The notes: generated from the sequence alone by a model not told the origin. A stretch of 64,000 bases of DNA from Chrysomallon squamiferum (GCA_012295275.1 CM022673.1:16865310-16929309); one strand, 5' to 3'; shown: positions 37,205 through 51,740, counted from the first letter of the stretch. Made by a program: numbers and translations.

Positions 37205-37830
37205 TTTGTACAGAATTATAAATAATAATTTTATAACATATCATATCTAAGTTATGGACAGAAAAAGTGAATAACTTTCATACTTGGAGATACTTGGAGG
37301 TTTAAGTACATATAAGATGGACAACTGATAATCTGTGATCTGGTAGTTTAGAAAGGGAAAAACAATATGATTAATGGCTTAAGGGCATATAATGTGGACA
37401 ATAGTAAATAACACCGTATATAAGTCAAAAAAGAGAAAAGTTATAATATGATTAATGGTTGATGGACCACATATAATTAACAGCTGTAACTCTTTTGTAA
37501 CATATGATAATATAAGTATGGAATGAAAGCTTAATGGTCAAATAACAAGGACAGCTATAAAGAATGGTTTTAAACTGATCTTAAATTTACAAATACTTAA
37601 GTGATATGGTGATTATGGTTCAAATACAAGTAACATGGAGAATTATAAGGAATAATTTTAAACAGATCTTAAGTTTAGAAAGATTTAAGTTGTTCATTCA
37701 TTTTTTCAAATACATGGACAGTTATAACATTAACTGTAAAACAGACTGCACATGCTTAGAAAGTGTGCAAGTATGCCTGACATGCACAACAACAGACTGT
37801 ATACAGTTTTAGAAAGAGAAAAGTAAATTA
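37205..37830. repeat. Decayed ~80-bp tandem repeat
   Basis: Blocks such as tataaagaatggttttaaac-tgatcttaaatt and tataaggaataattttaaac-agatcttaagtt lie about 80 bp apart. Related blocks with ggacaactgataat, ggacaatagtaaat and ggaccacatataat precede them. Roughly seven diverged copies. Confidence 0.65.
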
Positions 37831-39436
37831 TCTGGATTAAACAATAATGTGTTGACAGCTTCAAGCACATCCATGTTGGGTAAAAGTGAATGTAACATCT
37901 CTATCTGAGATCTTATCCGCATTTATGACAGAAATGAAAAAGATAACATAACATTATGCAATGAAAAACAAAGATAAATCTTGTTTGAAGATCTCATGTC
38001 AACTGCTCCTGTCCTCTGAACAATACAGCGGAGCACTTACTCTACACAGCCTGGGGCCAGTTAGGATGTTTACCCTTAAAAAACCCTCAAAACAAACCTC
38101 ACTGAAAGATTGCACTGTATCAATGCCATCTCCTCTGACAAGTATTTACTGCCAATTACAGACAAAAGGAAACAGATACAGTTCATCAGTGGGCCACACA
38201 AGCATGTAATAACAGGATTTTTATCCCTGCCTGCACAATAAGTTACACACATTACTGACCACTCTGATGAAAGGTACAAAATGTATAACACAGTGTGCTG
38301 TATGTTATTTGAAAGGTATGTCACTTTAAAAGGTAATTGTGCAGATTATTGAATTATGATGCTGCTTCAGGTACATAAAATTATACATGGGTCAGAAGAA
38401 ACACTGAGAAGATAGATTTTGACATTGTGTGTATTAGCAGCACAGAATTTGGTGATGAATATTTCAGTTAACATCTGTGACAAACCCCCCTCTGTGTGGT
38501 GATGAAATTATTCAGCATGGTCTGCACCCAAATGTAAATTCACAAGCCTTAGTAATATTAAGTTTTGCAATGTTAAGTAGTCCCCAGTGAAGGATCCTAC
38601 GATCAGGGCTGGATCTGATCCAACTTGGATATAAAGTTGAAGAATACATTTCAACACACTGCCTTAGACTATCTCTTCTTTTCTAAATTCATTACAAATA
38701 CATTATCCCAGTTTCCTAATTACCTGGTCAATACAGGTGTGTCTCAACTATAACTTCAAGTTAGCCAGAAAATCAGTAATGAGATAAGATATATCATCTG
38801 AATTTAAAAAAAAAAAAAAAGAATCACCTGTTACACTTATTTACATGTGCACGTGGTCAGTGACAGCTACTTAAAAATGAAACTAATGAAATGACCCGCG
38901 AGCAAGTCTAGACATAAAATTCTTGTGTACCTGTCAGTGGTAACATTAAATGAGGGAGGAGACTGAATTTCAGTGATAAATTGTTGTCTTGAGAAGCTGG
39001 TATGTGCGTTACTGGTCATTTCTTGACGTGGATATCCTATTCTGCCAGCTACACCAATACTCAACCCAAAAAGACATTGTCTCACAGAATAGTTATTACT
39101 GATATTAAAATTTCCACCACTCAACTGCTTTTCTGATTAGCTTCTCTCTGTAAATGATGCTAACATGTCAGTGAAAGGGTTAAATGTATGACTATTTCTG
39201 TATGTCACCACTTGTGTCTTATTCTTTAACTGTTTGTATGGTTGATAAAAAAAATAACTGATTTATTTATTACTAATTTATTTATACATGCCTTCAGTCA
39301 TATGTTTAAATATAATTACATGTATAAAAATATTTTTTTGTTTCAAATTTTTATTAATTATTAAATTATTTATACACTTTCTTTCTTTCATTTACCTATT
39401 CCTTTTATTTAGCTGTTTGTTTGTTCATTTAAAATG

Positions 39437-39439
<3 letters not shown>

Positions 39440-39469
<30 letters not shown>
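39440..39469. repeat. 30-base poly-A
   Basis: A pure A run in an otherwise T-rich stretch. Confidence 0.95.
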
Positions 39470-39474
<5 letters not shown>

Positions 39475-39535
39475 TACAATAGAGAAATGAATTAATAAGT
39501 AAATAGTGGTTAAATTCATGAATTAAAAATGCTCT

Positions 39536-39549
39536 GTTACCATAGTAAC
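39536..39549. promoter_or_regulatory. Perfect RFX X-box motif
   Basis: GTTACCATAGTAAC fits the RFX-family X-box consensus (GTnnCC, AT, RGnAAC) on both half-sites. RFX factors drive ciliary and neuronal genes. Whether this one is used is unknown; a 14-bp near-palindrome is unlikely but not impossible by chance. Confidence 0.4.
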
Positions 39550-40151
39550 ATACTATGTTTCATGTAACATGTGTTTAAGTGACTGGACAGTACCAGTGTA
39601 CTTAAGAATATTCTGTGATGTGTAATTCAGTGAAAGAGTTAAACATATGTTTAATTCAGTATTCATTAAGCACTGAATATCTGATTGTTCCTGGAACATA
39701 AAACTTGAATAACTCAAACAATTCAAATTGGAAATTTAAAACTTCAGTAATAACATTTTTTTTTACACAGTAATATGTATAGAGCCCAGCATTGTGTAAA
39801 TTTCTTCTTCTTTTTTTCTTCTCTTTTTAAAATTTAACATTTCATTTTATGGTTAAACTTGTACTAACAAGAATGGTGATTCCCCCTTTTCTGAAATTCT
39901 GATCTGTAAACTATTATATTAATAACTGACTGTTGTTGGAGATAATACCATCATATCTAGAAAGGGAGATAACTATAAAATATAATTTAGCATAAATCAA
40001 AGGTGAAATCGAAATTATTTTCATCATCATAAAATCATAATGTTGTGAAACGAAGTAATTCAAGATTAAAAAACTGAAAATGTATTTATGGGAGTCTCTC
40101 TCTTTCTCTTTCTTTCTCTCTGAGTATGTGTGTGCACATACACATACATAG

Positions 40152-40210
<59 letters not shown>
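40152..40210. repeat. (CA)n microsatellite
   Basis: A CA run with one AA interruption, next to a TC-rich tract at 40093-40122. It produces a meaningless Cys-Val repeat ORF on the minus strand. Confidence 0.97.
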
Positions 40211-40214
<4 letters not shown>

Positions 40215-40718
40215 AACACAACTAATTAATAAATGTTCACTAGATCTTATTAAGGAATAAAATAGCTGCCTATAATTAAATTCTCAGCCTTTCTTTTCAG
40301 TCGGAATCAGACTACTAGTCATAAACCCATGGATACAAAGGTATTACAAATTTTGTACAGCAATACTGCACAAAATAAATAAATAAATAAATAAATAAAT
40401 ACATTTTTTAAAAAGAGAACAGGTTTTTAATAAAAGAGAGAAAGAAAAATTAAAAAAAGAAAAGAAAAAGATGAAAAAGTAAAAAAAAAAATTTAGATGT
40501 TGTTATTTATTTAAAAATGACATTGCACCAAAATCCTTGTTCATGTGACAGTTAAGAATCTACTTTTAAAGAAATTATTTTATTGAAAAAAGTAATAATA
40601 TTTATATTACTTGTCATAAGAAATTAAAAAAATAAATATGATTGAAAACAGCTATCAGACTTTTTGTTATTTAAAATTTGTATAAGCAAACATTTTACAT
40701 TTGGTTATAAAAAGGAAA

Positions 40719-40720
<2 letters not shown>

Positions 40721-40778
<58 letters not shown>
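40721..40778. repeat. (AAT)n microsatellite
   Basis: A 58-bp uninterrupted trinucleotide run. Confidence 0.97.
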
Positions 40779-40779
<1 letters not shown>

Positions 40780-41704
40780 GAAAGTGCTAAATGGAACCTG
40801 AAGAAAAATAAGTTGTTGTTGCTGTAATTGTAACTGTAGTTGGTGTGGTGACAACACCAACAGAAGAAGCAGTTAGTCATATCATTCCAGCAGTCTGGCT
40901 CTGGCTCTTGGAGAACTGTGATGAAGGGACTGACAAAATGTCTACCACATGTGCAGAGAAGAAACCGGGAACTCAGTGTTGTGCAGGATGTGCCTATTGT
41001 TTGGCAAGCATTGTTCAACTCAACACTTGCACATGAAGTATTACCACCTAGTGCACATTCACTTCAGCACTGCGTCATTTTGAAACTGAAAATACTTGCT
41101 AATACTCTACTCACGAGAGGCAAAGAATGATACAAAAATGCAGATAACGTTAAAACATCTTTTGTAAAAATAAAAAAAGTAATAATAATAATAAAAAAAA
41201 AAATCTTATATTTTCATACTTTTGTGATGGGCATGATGTGTCAACATGGAGATGAATGGTTGATAGACACTTGTTTATAAAGAATCTTTCTTGAGCAGAA
41301 GATTTCTTAGTGGTGATGTTACAGTTGGTTAATACATCTTTTATACAACCGGGTTATCCAAGGTCAGCCTGAATTATGCACTGGTCACGGAACACTGAAC
41401 ATAAAAGAGCTCCTGCTATGGCTCACAGAACAGACACATAGCCCTTGCTTTGTGCTTTAACTGTCAGTTGTCAGAGATCAAGTTGCAGTATCTCTTCCCT
41501 GTACTTTTAGTTTATTATAATTAAAAGAACACATTAAATAGCTCTTGAATTTTGAAGTCAGAAAAAAATAAAATAATAATAATAATAATTATAACAAATG
41601 AAAAAAAGAATCCCATATCTGAGCAGGAATTTTGACAACTCAGCTCTTTTCTTACTGTCAAAGGTGTCACACAACTGTGAGTCTGTTGTGTGTGAGATAT
41701 TGGA

Positions 41705-42115
41705 GATATTAACCCTTCTCTAGCGAGTTATTAAAAGTATCAGCTCTTCCATTATAAGATACAAAAAGTATTATTAAACCTTAACTTTCCTAGAATTTAT
41801 TCTTATTTTAAGAATAATATAGATTGTGGCTTTCAGTATTGTTACAAGTTTTAACTCTTCTACAGTGTATTATTTAAAATATGAACTGTTCTGAAATCAG
41901 ATAAAAAGTCATATTAAACGTTTCTTAACCAGAGAAGATTTAATGATATTTTATATTTTGTGTTATTAATTATTAAACATATTAAGATAGATGATTTAAA
42001 CTGTTCCACAATGAGTTAGAAAAGATTGTAATAAAATATTAACTGAGCAATGAACTCTCCTTTGAAGAAGTATGAAAAACATCATTACATGTAAAACCAT
42101 CCAGTGAATAATTTA
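41705..42115. repeat. Decayed ~60-bp tandem repeat
   Basis: Segments such as ttaacccttctctagcgagt-tattaaaagtat, ttaactcttctacagtgtat-tatttaaaatat and ttaaactgttccacaatgag recur at irregular multiples of about 60 bp. Very diverged. Confidence 0.5.
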
Positions 42116-42475
42116 ACAATAAGGGGGGAAAAAAAATCACCATTTTTTTTTTGGTATGCTTTTAATTTTAGACCTTAACCTTGAGATATATTTACCTGCA
42201 TATACCTTGACAATGCTTTTTTATTGAATTGTTTAGGTCATCTGTTAATAAAGATACTGTTGTTTTTAGGTGGCTTTAATGTTTAGAATGCAAAGTATAT
42301 AATTATACAAGTATTTATACTACTGAATGTTTGTGCATCAGAAAATAATAATAATAATAATAATAATGAGAAGAAGAAGATAAAAACTAAATTCTATTAT
42401 TTTTTAATTTATTTCTTAATTTAAAAAAAGAAAATTCTATTATTTTTATTTATTATTATTTAAAAAAAAGAAAAA

Positions 42476-42533
<58 letters not shown>
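42476..42533. repeat. (ATT)n / (ATCATT)n microsatellite
   Basis: ATT repeats flank a central run of five ATTATC-type hexamers, which gives an Asn-Asp alternation on the minus strand. Confidence 0.95.
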
Positions 42534-43639
42534 AAATTTTATATTTTGTCTTACAAAATAACATGAGTTTAATATGTAGGAAACAGTTTTTGCCCCAAAG
42601 ACCATGTAGTGTAGGAAACAGATGCAGAGCTGAATGTGTGCAATAAAACATCACGTTTAAAGGCCTCTATTCATCATGGTTTAGGGGATAACAATAATGT
42701 CTGAACAGTTCAGTGACAAAAGGCTTCTTGCACATCCCACGAGGGTGGCTTTGAAAATTGTTATTTACAACTTGGCCACAACACCAGTAATGTTTTTCTT
42801 TTCTTTTCTATTTTTCTTTTTCTGAAGCTTCACTGAAGCACCATTCACCTTGTAAAAACTTTTCACTTAGCTTCATAATGGACAACATTGGATATCAAGA
42901 TGGTTTTATTGTGCAGCCATCAACTCCCCAATAATAGACTGGCTGAACCCTGGGTGAGGTCAGATGAAAGCATCTGAAGTGGTCAATACCTTGTGATACA
43001 AAGTCTAACAAAGTATTACAGAGACTAACAAAATGATACAAAGTTTAAATAAAGAAATACAAAGTCTAACAAAGTCTAACAAAGTGACACACAATGCATC
43101 AAAGTGTCTAATCTCTTTTTGTGTCTAGGAATAAATACTTTAATGAATGTCTGATAACACCTGAACACTTTTAATATTAATGGTTATTACATGATCATGT
43201 TCCAAGAGAAGAAACTTGCTTCTGTCACTTTTATGGACTTGTTCAGCACAAAGGAATATTTTACATGCCATTGTCTTTGGTAACTTGGTTCTTATGTACT
43301 GAATGAAATGGAGAAATGGTCGAAAGGATGCACTAATGAATAGTTCTTCATGTTTACTGATATTAAGACTACATCAGTGTCAGTGTTTCACATACGCTGA
43401 TATTAAACCTGTAAGATCACTGATTCATACACACTAATGTATTATTGCAACAAGGTCAACATTTAATGCTTTCTCGAGAAATTCTTCTTAAGAATATGTC
43501 ACTGAAAATGGGAAATAATAAATATGACAGGGTTTGTAACATATATCAGTTTTGTCATTTTAAAAAGACTGATATAGATCATACATTAAAATCCACTCAC
43601 ATTAAAGTGTAAAAACAATAAGAAAAAGTACTTATTTCA

Positions 43640-43900
43640 TTACTACTGCTGCTACCACTACTTACTACTACTACTACTACAGCTTTTACTATTAACATTA
43701 TTACTATCTTCAGATATAGCTGTAGCAGTAGTACTAATAAATAAAAGTAGTAATATAGTAGTTGTAGTGGTAGTAGTAGTATCAGCAGTTGCAACAATAG
43801 TAGTTGTAGTTGCCACAGTGTAAATAGTAGTAGTACTAGATAATGGAGAAGTAATAATAATAATAATAATATGGTAGTAGCAGTAATATTACTATTACCT
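43640..43900. repeat. Compound CTA/AGT/AAT low-complexity region
   Basis: CTA repeats (43652-43680) grade into AGT and AAT repeats to 43872. The long Leu- and Val-rich minus-strand ORF is a product of this composition. Confidence 0.85.
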
Positions 43901-45674
43901 GTAGAACAGTTGTATAAAAACAAACAAATGATCTGGCTATTAAAATCAGTGACTGTGTGAACCAACCCACTGGACATTAATACTATTCTGGCCATAAAGA
44001 CCAGCTGACCAGTACATTCATTCTAGAGGTTAAAAAAGACTTTGTGTATAAAAACCAAGTGAACATTCCTATCACAACAATTAACCCAGTTTGCATGTAC
44101 ATCAAACTATCTGATAACATACACCTATCTTTTAATATATGAAATGGTGGAGAAAGAAGCAAACATTATTTAATAGTGAAGACTTTGAAGCAGACTTGTT
44201 TTATTGGAGAAGTGGAAAGCAAACACTGTTGTCTTGTCTGATCATAAATTATATATTTCAAACTTATTTAATTTGAGGGGTCTGGATAGAAATAATAATT
44301 TTAAAAAAAACTAACTAAAAAAACGACTTTGTGTATGTATTTTACTGTAGGAAATGACATAGAGGGTATGAATGACAAATAAAACAAATGTGTGTGTGTG
44401 TGTGTGTATGTACTTAGTATGTATGTATTACTGGGGTAAAACAAACACTGTTGTTTAATATTTCATAGCCATTTTATTATGGGGGGGTGGAAAATAAAGC
44501 AAACAGTGTCATTTTAAAACTATTTGTTATAGGTGTACTGTTAGATATAAAACCAACATTGTTGTTTTATCAGGGATGTTTTAAAGTTGACTGTTTTACT
44601 GGCAAGCTGAGTGTCTGAAAGAGCTGTTATCTGTGTGTGCAGACAGAGAAATGATCAAGTTGGAGACTAATACAAACAACATCTTCCACAAGTGTGTTAG
44701 ACATCAGTGCTTTGGACTACAGGGCCTCATTATACCTACACACATTTCAAAATGGAAGATCAAGCCAGAGATAACATTTAATAAATCGTGAAACACAAAG
44801 GCAGACTTGTTTTAATTTGATAATGTCAGAATATTTAGTGTCAATGAGTGGAATTTGGAGAACAAACAAGAAAGAAAAGAAAATGAAAAAATATATGTAA
44901 AAAAAAAAAAAAGGTAATGTAAGAAAGAAATAAAAGAAAATAATATTAATAATAAAAAGCAATATGTTTTTAAAAATATTTTGGCTTATAAACAAACATA
45001 CAATTATACAAATCTAGTAAGAAATAAAAAAAGAAGAAGTGAAAAAAACCCAAAAAAACTCAACAACTGAAGTTTAAAAAAAAAAAAGAGTTAAATCTTA
45101 TGCCAATAAAAACCATTGATTAAAATATATATTAAAGAAAAAAAAAGTCATATTACTGGTAGCCTGGTATTATTAGTAAAGAGTTAACTGCTTGTAAATC
45201 GACTACATGACATACAATGTAATCAAAAGGAAAATTTATTATTATGTATAACTTAGAGGTATGTGATAATTTTTATATGTTAATAAAATTCATGCTTTTA
45301 CATAGCATACCTGCTGCAACATGTTGTTTTATTTGCATAGAAATTGAGTAGACAAGCATACTATTTTAATATTTTAAAGGAAAAACATGATATGCTAAAA
45401 TAAAAAATAAAATAAATAAACCAGAATATACTGTGAAAAAAAAATTATGTAGCTGCATTTTGTGCAAAAAAGAAAAGAAAAAAAGAAACAGAATTTCCTT
45501 TTAGTTTAATTCTTTGTAATACTGGTATCAGTTTTCTGTTGTAAATTTACCACTGCCTTATAGCATAGCTTGTCTTTCCTTCTTGAAAAGCCAGATATTA
45601 AATATCTAAATTTCATAATACTTCTAAAAATAGGAAAAGCAATTATTTCAGTCTAAGGATTTTATTAACAATGT

Positions 45675-46210
45675 AGTATTATCAATCACTAATATTAACT
45701 ATGTTATATTACCTAGGTAAAAATTACTGATATTAACCATTTTATATTGCTGCGGTAAAAATTACTGATATTAACCTTGTTATATTAGCCAGATAAAAAT
45801 CATCTACATTCATAACCACAGCAAAAATGATTGTATTTACCATGTTTCAGTTTTAGCTCTCTTTTTTCCCTTTTTTGTACCTTGGTATGACTTAATATTA
45901 ATCATATCATATAAAAACTGGGTAAAGGTTATTGCTGTTGAACATGTTAGATTACCCAGGTAAAAACATCTGATATAAAACAGAAGAAGATCATGTACAG
46001 CAGATAGGTGATAGGAGTACAGTTTAAACATTAAACAAGTCTACCTTATTAACAAGATAAAAATTATCAACATTAAAACATAGTTATTATTATTACATCA
46101 GGTATGTAAAAAAAAATCACTGATATTAAACATGAGGAGATCATATATAGCAGATATGTAATGGAACCAGAGTTTATACATTAAACACATTATATTAACA
46201 GGGTAAAAAA
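45675..46210. repeat. Decayed ~43-bp tandem repeat
   Basis: Variants of ggtaaaaattactgatatta followed by accatgttatatta recur from 45675 to 45800 at about 43-bp spacing. They reappear as looser copies near 45955, 46060, 46115 and 46190. Confidence 0.7.
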
Positions 46211-46557
46211 AAAAAGTTTCTAGCAGATTAGAAGCAAAGTGAGATAAAAAGAGACTCACAAGTGTTGAGATTCTGACAAGTTTCTGTGAGTTACTGCAGA
46301 CACCTAGGATGTATCTCAACTATGAGTTATCTCCCACTCAGAGCTCTCCACTCTAATCTGATAGACAGCAATGTTTAGGATACACATAAAATATGAGTTT
46401 GATGAATTCCTATCCTTCGCCCTTAGTGAAGCTGTCACAGTAGGTAATGTGGAAGAAAATAATGTGCCACAAAACAGAAAATAAATGTTTTGCTTCCGGC
46501 CATTACATCTCTGATTTAATGAATCTTTAAAATGATAAGTGTAGTAATACAGATATC

Positions 46558-46830
46558 AAATAGCAGCGAGTAACATATCAACATATTAAACAGTAACATA
46601 ACATCTGTGTATTAAATAGTAACATATCAATGTACTAAATAGTAACATATCATCTATGTATTAAATAATAACATATCATCAGTGTACTAAATAGTAACAT
46701 ATCAATGAACTAAATAGTAACATATCATGTATTAGATAGTAACATATCAACTATATATAAAACTGCAGCCTATCAACAAAGTATTAAATATTTACATGTC
46801 ATCAACATGTTAGAGTAACCAAGCACGTTG
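46558..46830. repeat. ~30-bp tandem repeat
   Basis: About nine copies of agtaacatatca followed by a variable atctatgtattaaat. Early copies are shorter or longer by a few bases. Confidence 0.85.
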
Positions 46831-47330
46831 AATAATTACATATTAATATGTTACATTGTTGTATATTACCACATTAAATATTAAAAAGCTTAATAACACC
46901 ATCTAAAGTTATTTGTCAATATGTATCAACGTCACTGTTACCGTGTTAAAAATATATACAAAAATAATACTAATTAAAATTAAATGAAGGCAGCAAAACT
47001 TAATAACAATTATCTCAAAAACATTCATATACAGTGCCAAAATTCAGCCATAAATAATTCAGACTTAATGCCATATACATTACATCATGATGATAAGATA
47101 GATAGCCAGTATAGTATGTGCTTGTAATAAAACCGGTATATTGGTATTTGCAATAAATCCAGTGTTTTGTATTAAAAGGATCTGCTGTGTTATTAAGCAT
47201 GTTCCATCCCTTAAACTGCTAACACTTTATATCACATTTCTGTTTTTAAATTATTAGTATTATTCAAATCATTTAAAACATTTTGTTTTATTAGATTCTT
47301 TTTATTACTTTAATATTATTACTAAATTAC

Positions 47331-47337
<7 letters not shown>

Positions 47338-47368
<31 letters not shown>
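47338..47368. repeat. (CA)n microsatellite
   Basis: A pure run of about 31 bp. Confidence 0.95.
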
Positions 47369-47370
<2 letters not shown>

Positions 47371-49139
47371 GATTATGCAGAACTGCCTGCTGCTAAATGT
47401 TTTATGCCTTATTTATGTCTTTTTAATGTGTTTAAAATTCACATTTTGATATGAATATCCATCAAGGTGAAAATAATTTTATTATTTAACCATAATAGCT
47501 TTTCTGATGTTATGTGTACATAAACCGTGATTTTTTATTTTATTGTTATTATTTTTAATGGAGCAGTCTGGGTTTTTTGTTTGTTTGTGTGTGTGTGGGG
47601 GGTTTTGTAGGTTTTCTTTCTTTTTTATTTTTTCCTTGTTTTGTGGGGTTTGTGTATGTGAGTGTTTTATTCTTATGCTTTTTGGTGTTCGTTTTTTTTT
47701 AATGTTTTGGTAGAAAACAATAAAATCTAGTAACAGAGTACCAAAGCTTGTTTATGGCAATAAATGTTATCATATGTCATGAAAAGTCAAATACTTCCAA
47801 AACAATTCCCATCAACGAGGCCAGCGACAATCTCCAGTGCATGGTTACCATGTTAACAACTCTTTAAAAAGTCTCAATCTACTTTTAATTGCATGTTATC
47901 CTGCATTTATGACATGAGACTATTTTTAGTGGGTTGTAGTCGGCAGCATTCCACCATCCACTGGTAGAGACCATGGTGACCTGCCTAACAACCGCAGCAT
48001 TCGTTTTACCTTCAGCACAGAAGAGTTCCACCACCTTCTAGTTGCCTAGAGAGTTATCCTATCCTCTCCCTTCTCTCTCTCTCATCAAACACAAGTGTAT
48101 TTTGGGGGTGAAAACAAAATGAACCCAGAACTGCTGAAGTATAAGAGTCCAGCTTAATATATAATATCAACACCAACCTGACCTTTCTATTTTGTTTTAA
48201 AACTATCATAAAAAAAATACAATTTTTTTTTTAACCTCCATCATAGGAGAAATATATATATATAATAAATAAATAAATATTATTTTTAAAAATGTTCATA
48301 AAAGGAGAATATTGTTTTTCATCTCCATCCTAAGAACGTACATTCATGTAGAGCAGCCCAACATGCACCAGGACAGGAACCCAGTCACATTCCCCCATCA
48401 CCCCTGGAACTGCCATGTGACTGTAATATGTTTTAAAGAAATGTTACTGGTCTCACAGTTGGTTCTGATAAGGCACATGTGAGTTCTATCATAAACTCTA
48501 CATTACTGAATTAAAATTTAATTAACTAAATTGTATTCTGTCATAACTCCAATAATAAAACTGAAAAAAAAGGAGAAGAAGAAAAAAAGGTAATGAATCC
48601 CTTGCTTCCAGCAGATGAAGGTGAAAAATATGTTTGGTATGTGAAGAAGTGATAAATCAAATTTACTTTACAGAAATTATTCTATGGCCATATTTTCAAT
48701 CTGGCTGAAAAGGACAATGCCCTATCATTTTATTTTTATTTATTTATACCATGAGTTGCATCTGGCAAGCCATGAAATGAATGCAAAAGTTAAAAATATA
48801 ACACGTATGGGTGTGATTTACAAATGCATAAAATAAAATTACAGGTACTCACTTAGTTGTTGGTACAATGTAACTATTGATCTACATGCTGGTAATAAAA
48901 CAAGCAATTCATTTTAACAAAAAAAGGAAGAAAAAAAAGAAGAGATTTTACTACTATTATTATTATTTATTTATTTATTTATTATGTTTCAGAAACTTTT
49001 AATTAATTATATCATATACATGTAACAACAACAATAGCTATTATTTTTATTATTTAAAAATATTATTTACACACATATTCATGCAGGGAATATGTTAATA
49101 ATTATAATATGAATAACAATACATGAACAAGTTTTCCTG

Positions 49140-49305
49140 GTGAAACACTCCTATCATTTGTATAACAAAGCACTCATGCTGATGTCATTAGTGTAATAAA
49201 GTACTCATGATGATGTCATTTGTATAATAAAGTCACTTGTGATGATGTCATTTGTAAAACAAAGTACTCACGATGATGATGTGATTATTATAACAAAGTA
49301 GTATT
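49140..49305. repeat. ~36-bp tandem repeat
   Basis: Four to five copies of catttgtataacaaagcact followed by catgatgatgt, with small indels. Confidence 0.85.
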
Positions 49306-49748
49306 AGTGCAGCATGTTATACTCACAGCGAAGGAGATTTACTGGGTTAAGATAACAAAGTTTTCAGTCAGCAGCAAGTGGTTGTCCCAGCATCATCACC
49401 AGCCACTATTACACTTTCCTACAGGACCAAGTGGCAGTGAAATAAATGTGTATGAGTCAGAAATCTCGACTATATCAAATTTGACATTTAGCCACAAATT
49501 GCTCCAATTTGCCTGCGATTCAAGTCTGCTGCCACTGAATGTGGAATGCTGTTTCCTGTACACATGGAAGAAAACAATACAACCAGGAAAAGATCCTGTC
49601 AATATTGAGAGTCGTGCTTTGGGAGTTGGCGACCAGAACTTTAATACAGATTTATTCCATATGTGCAGAAAATACTCCCCCCACTTTCTTTTGGTTAAAA
49701 AAAAAAAAAATAAAAATAAAAAATAAGTGGATCTAAATATAGCATACA

Positions 49749-49838
49749 TTGACATGTTCTACATTCTGTAACCATAGCAATGGTTCCTACAGGTTGACAT
49801 GTGTTACATTTTGTAACCATAGCAATCATTCCTACAGG
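49749..49838. repeat. 45-bp tandem duplication containing X-box-like motifs
   Basis: Two copies starting ttgacatgt at 49749 and 49794 each contain gtaaccatagcaat and end ttcctacagg. They differ at only a few positions. Confidence 0.93.
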
Positions 49839-51736
49839 CTGTTTACATATGTGTCAGGGCCAGGAATTTAATTATGAAAAATGTAATTCTCATTTCAGAG
49901 GTTCCTGCAGTATGATGTTAGTTGTTGCAAGGGGTGGTATGTCAGTGTAGTGTGTACACAGACGTAAGAGAGTAAATTTAGACAGGTTAATAATCACAAG
50001 TGTCCTGTAAACTCATGTAACTATTCTGTTGTTAATGCAAATCACTGCAAGATGGGTGGTGATTACAAGAAAATCATGTCACAATCAGCATGGTTTTTTT
50101 GTTTCAGTTTATCAGAAAAAAAAGTTAAAAAAGATTTCTGGTTTCTGATTAATTATAATTCTTCCTGTTCTGAATATTTAAGAAATAATTATTGTTCTGC
50201 ATGTTTATAAAATAATGTAATATTTTAATGAATTGGTTCATTTTCTATATTACAAAACCTCTCTAGTATTTCTTTTATTTTATTAACAAAATAAAACATT
50301 TTAAAATTATTTTTCTTGATTTTTTTTTTTTTTTTTTACTGCACTCTATCCCAGACACCAGACAAGGCAATACATACCACAGATTTATAAACCACATGAG
50401 CAACAAGGTGCCCAGATAATGAAAATAAATTGTCCACTCTGCAGAATCAATAACTTGATTGCTGAATTGACAATGTATACATTACATTACATTGCCATGT
50501 TACAAAAAAATAAAATAATTAAAAAAATAAAATAAAAATAAAAATGCCAATCTCTCTTTCACTCTGTTAACAAAAGGAAATTTAATGCGGCCCAGGGGCA
50601 CAAAGTCAATAATAAATCAGTGGTGCATACAGAACACAAATAAAATAAAAAAGTAAAAAATCTTGTTGAGTTGACAATTAATACACCACTTTATAACTGA
50701 GTTAATTTCCTGTCTTGTATGCTGGGCTAAGTGTTCTGAACCTGTTTGTTTAGGATGAGCATGCAACCAACCATAAGAAAATGTCAGTGGCAGTCAATAG
50801 GTGGCGGTCAATGGGCAGCGGTCAGTTGAGACAGCAGTGGACAGTTTGCCAGTGAGGTTAGTTAATCGCTGTCAACATGTGTGCTGAATAAAACGAAAAC
50901 TGTGGTGCGATATCACTGATAATTATCTACCTTTTGTAATATAAAGTGTAATATATCCACTTACACTTTGCATGACTTGTTTTGCACAGTGCTATCTCTA
51001 AGTGTGCATGACTTGAATAGGTGTTTCTCGTGCCGGTGTGAATGCAAGTGTGTGTTTGTGGGTTCATATCAAACACTAACGTGACACTTGTCTGACAGAT
51101 TTGCCACAACACTTTTACTCTGGTTTTTGTTTTGACAAAACATTTTAAGCTGATTTAACAAATATGTGACCTACAAAACATGTATTCATGTACATTTTAA
51201 TAGACTGTTGCAAGTAATTTTAGAACACCTGTACTGATTTGTCATTTTGAAACTGTATGAATTTTAGATCATCGTACCATCAAGGTATTTAGTGAATTTT
51301 GTATTAATCTTGATACATTACAATCTGATACTTTCAGAAACTTACTTGGACTGTCCATTTATGTCAGTGTCCAGTAAATTTTTGTTTCACCCACACATGA
51401 AATCACACAGAGCATCAGTAATGAATAAAAACAAAATGTACAAACACAGATTATTTGCTTGGAAACACTGATGACAAATATAACAAGCAATAAAAACCTT
51501 AAGTGCAATCTGATTTCGAGTTCATTTTGCTTTGATATGGAAAGCAATTATTGATAACATTTCCTTTTAATGAACAGCATCTGTGATATAATTGCATGAA
51601 GAAGCAGCAATAGAAGGGCAGCTGTTGCCACTAGAGTCCACTAGCACAGTCTCTGATGAATATTGCTGGCAAGTGGTCACATGCTGGACTGAAAAACAAC
51701 CAGTTAATGCTTTTCTCCTGTCTGACTAGATTACAC

Positions 51737-51740
51737 TGTG

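Noticed and set aside
43597-43995. 132-codon Leu/Val-rich minus-strand ORF
   Set aside because: Composition is entirely explained by CTA/AGT/AAT repeats.
49307-49755. Overlapping 139- and 119-codon ORFs on opposite strands
   Set aside because: Neither resembles a known protein; both end in A- or T-run-coded Lys/Phe stretches. At most one could be real and nothing supports either.
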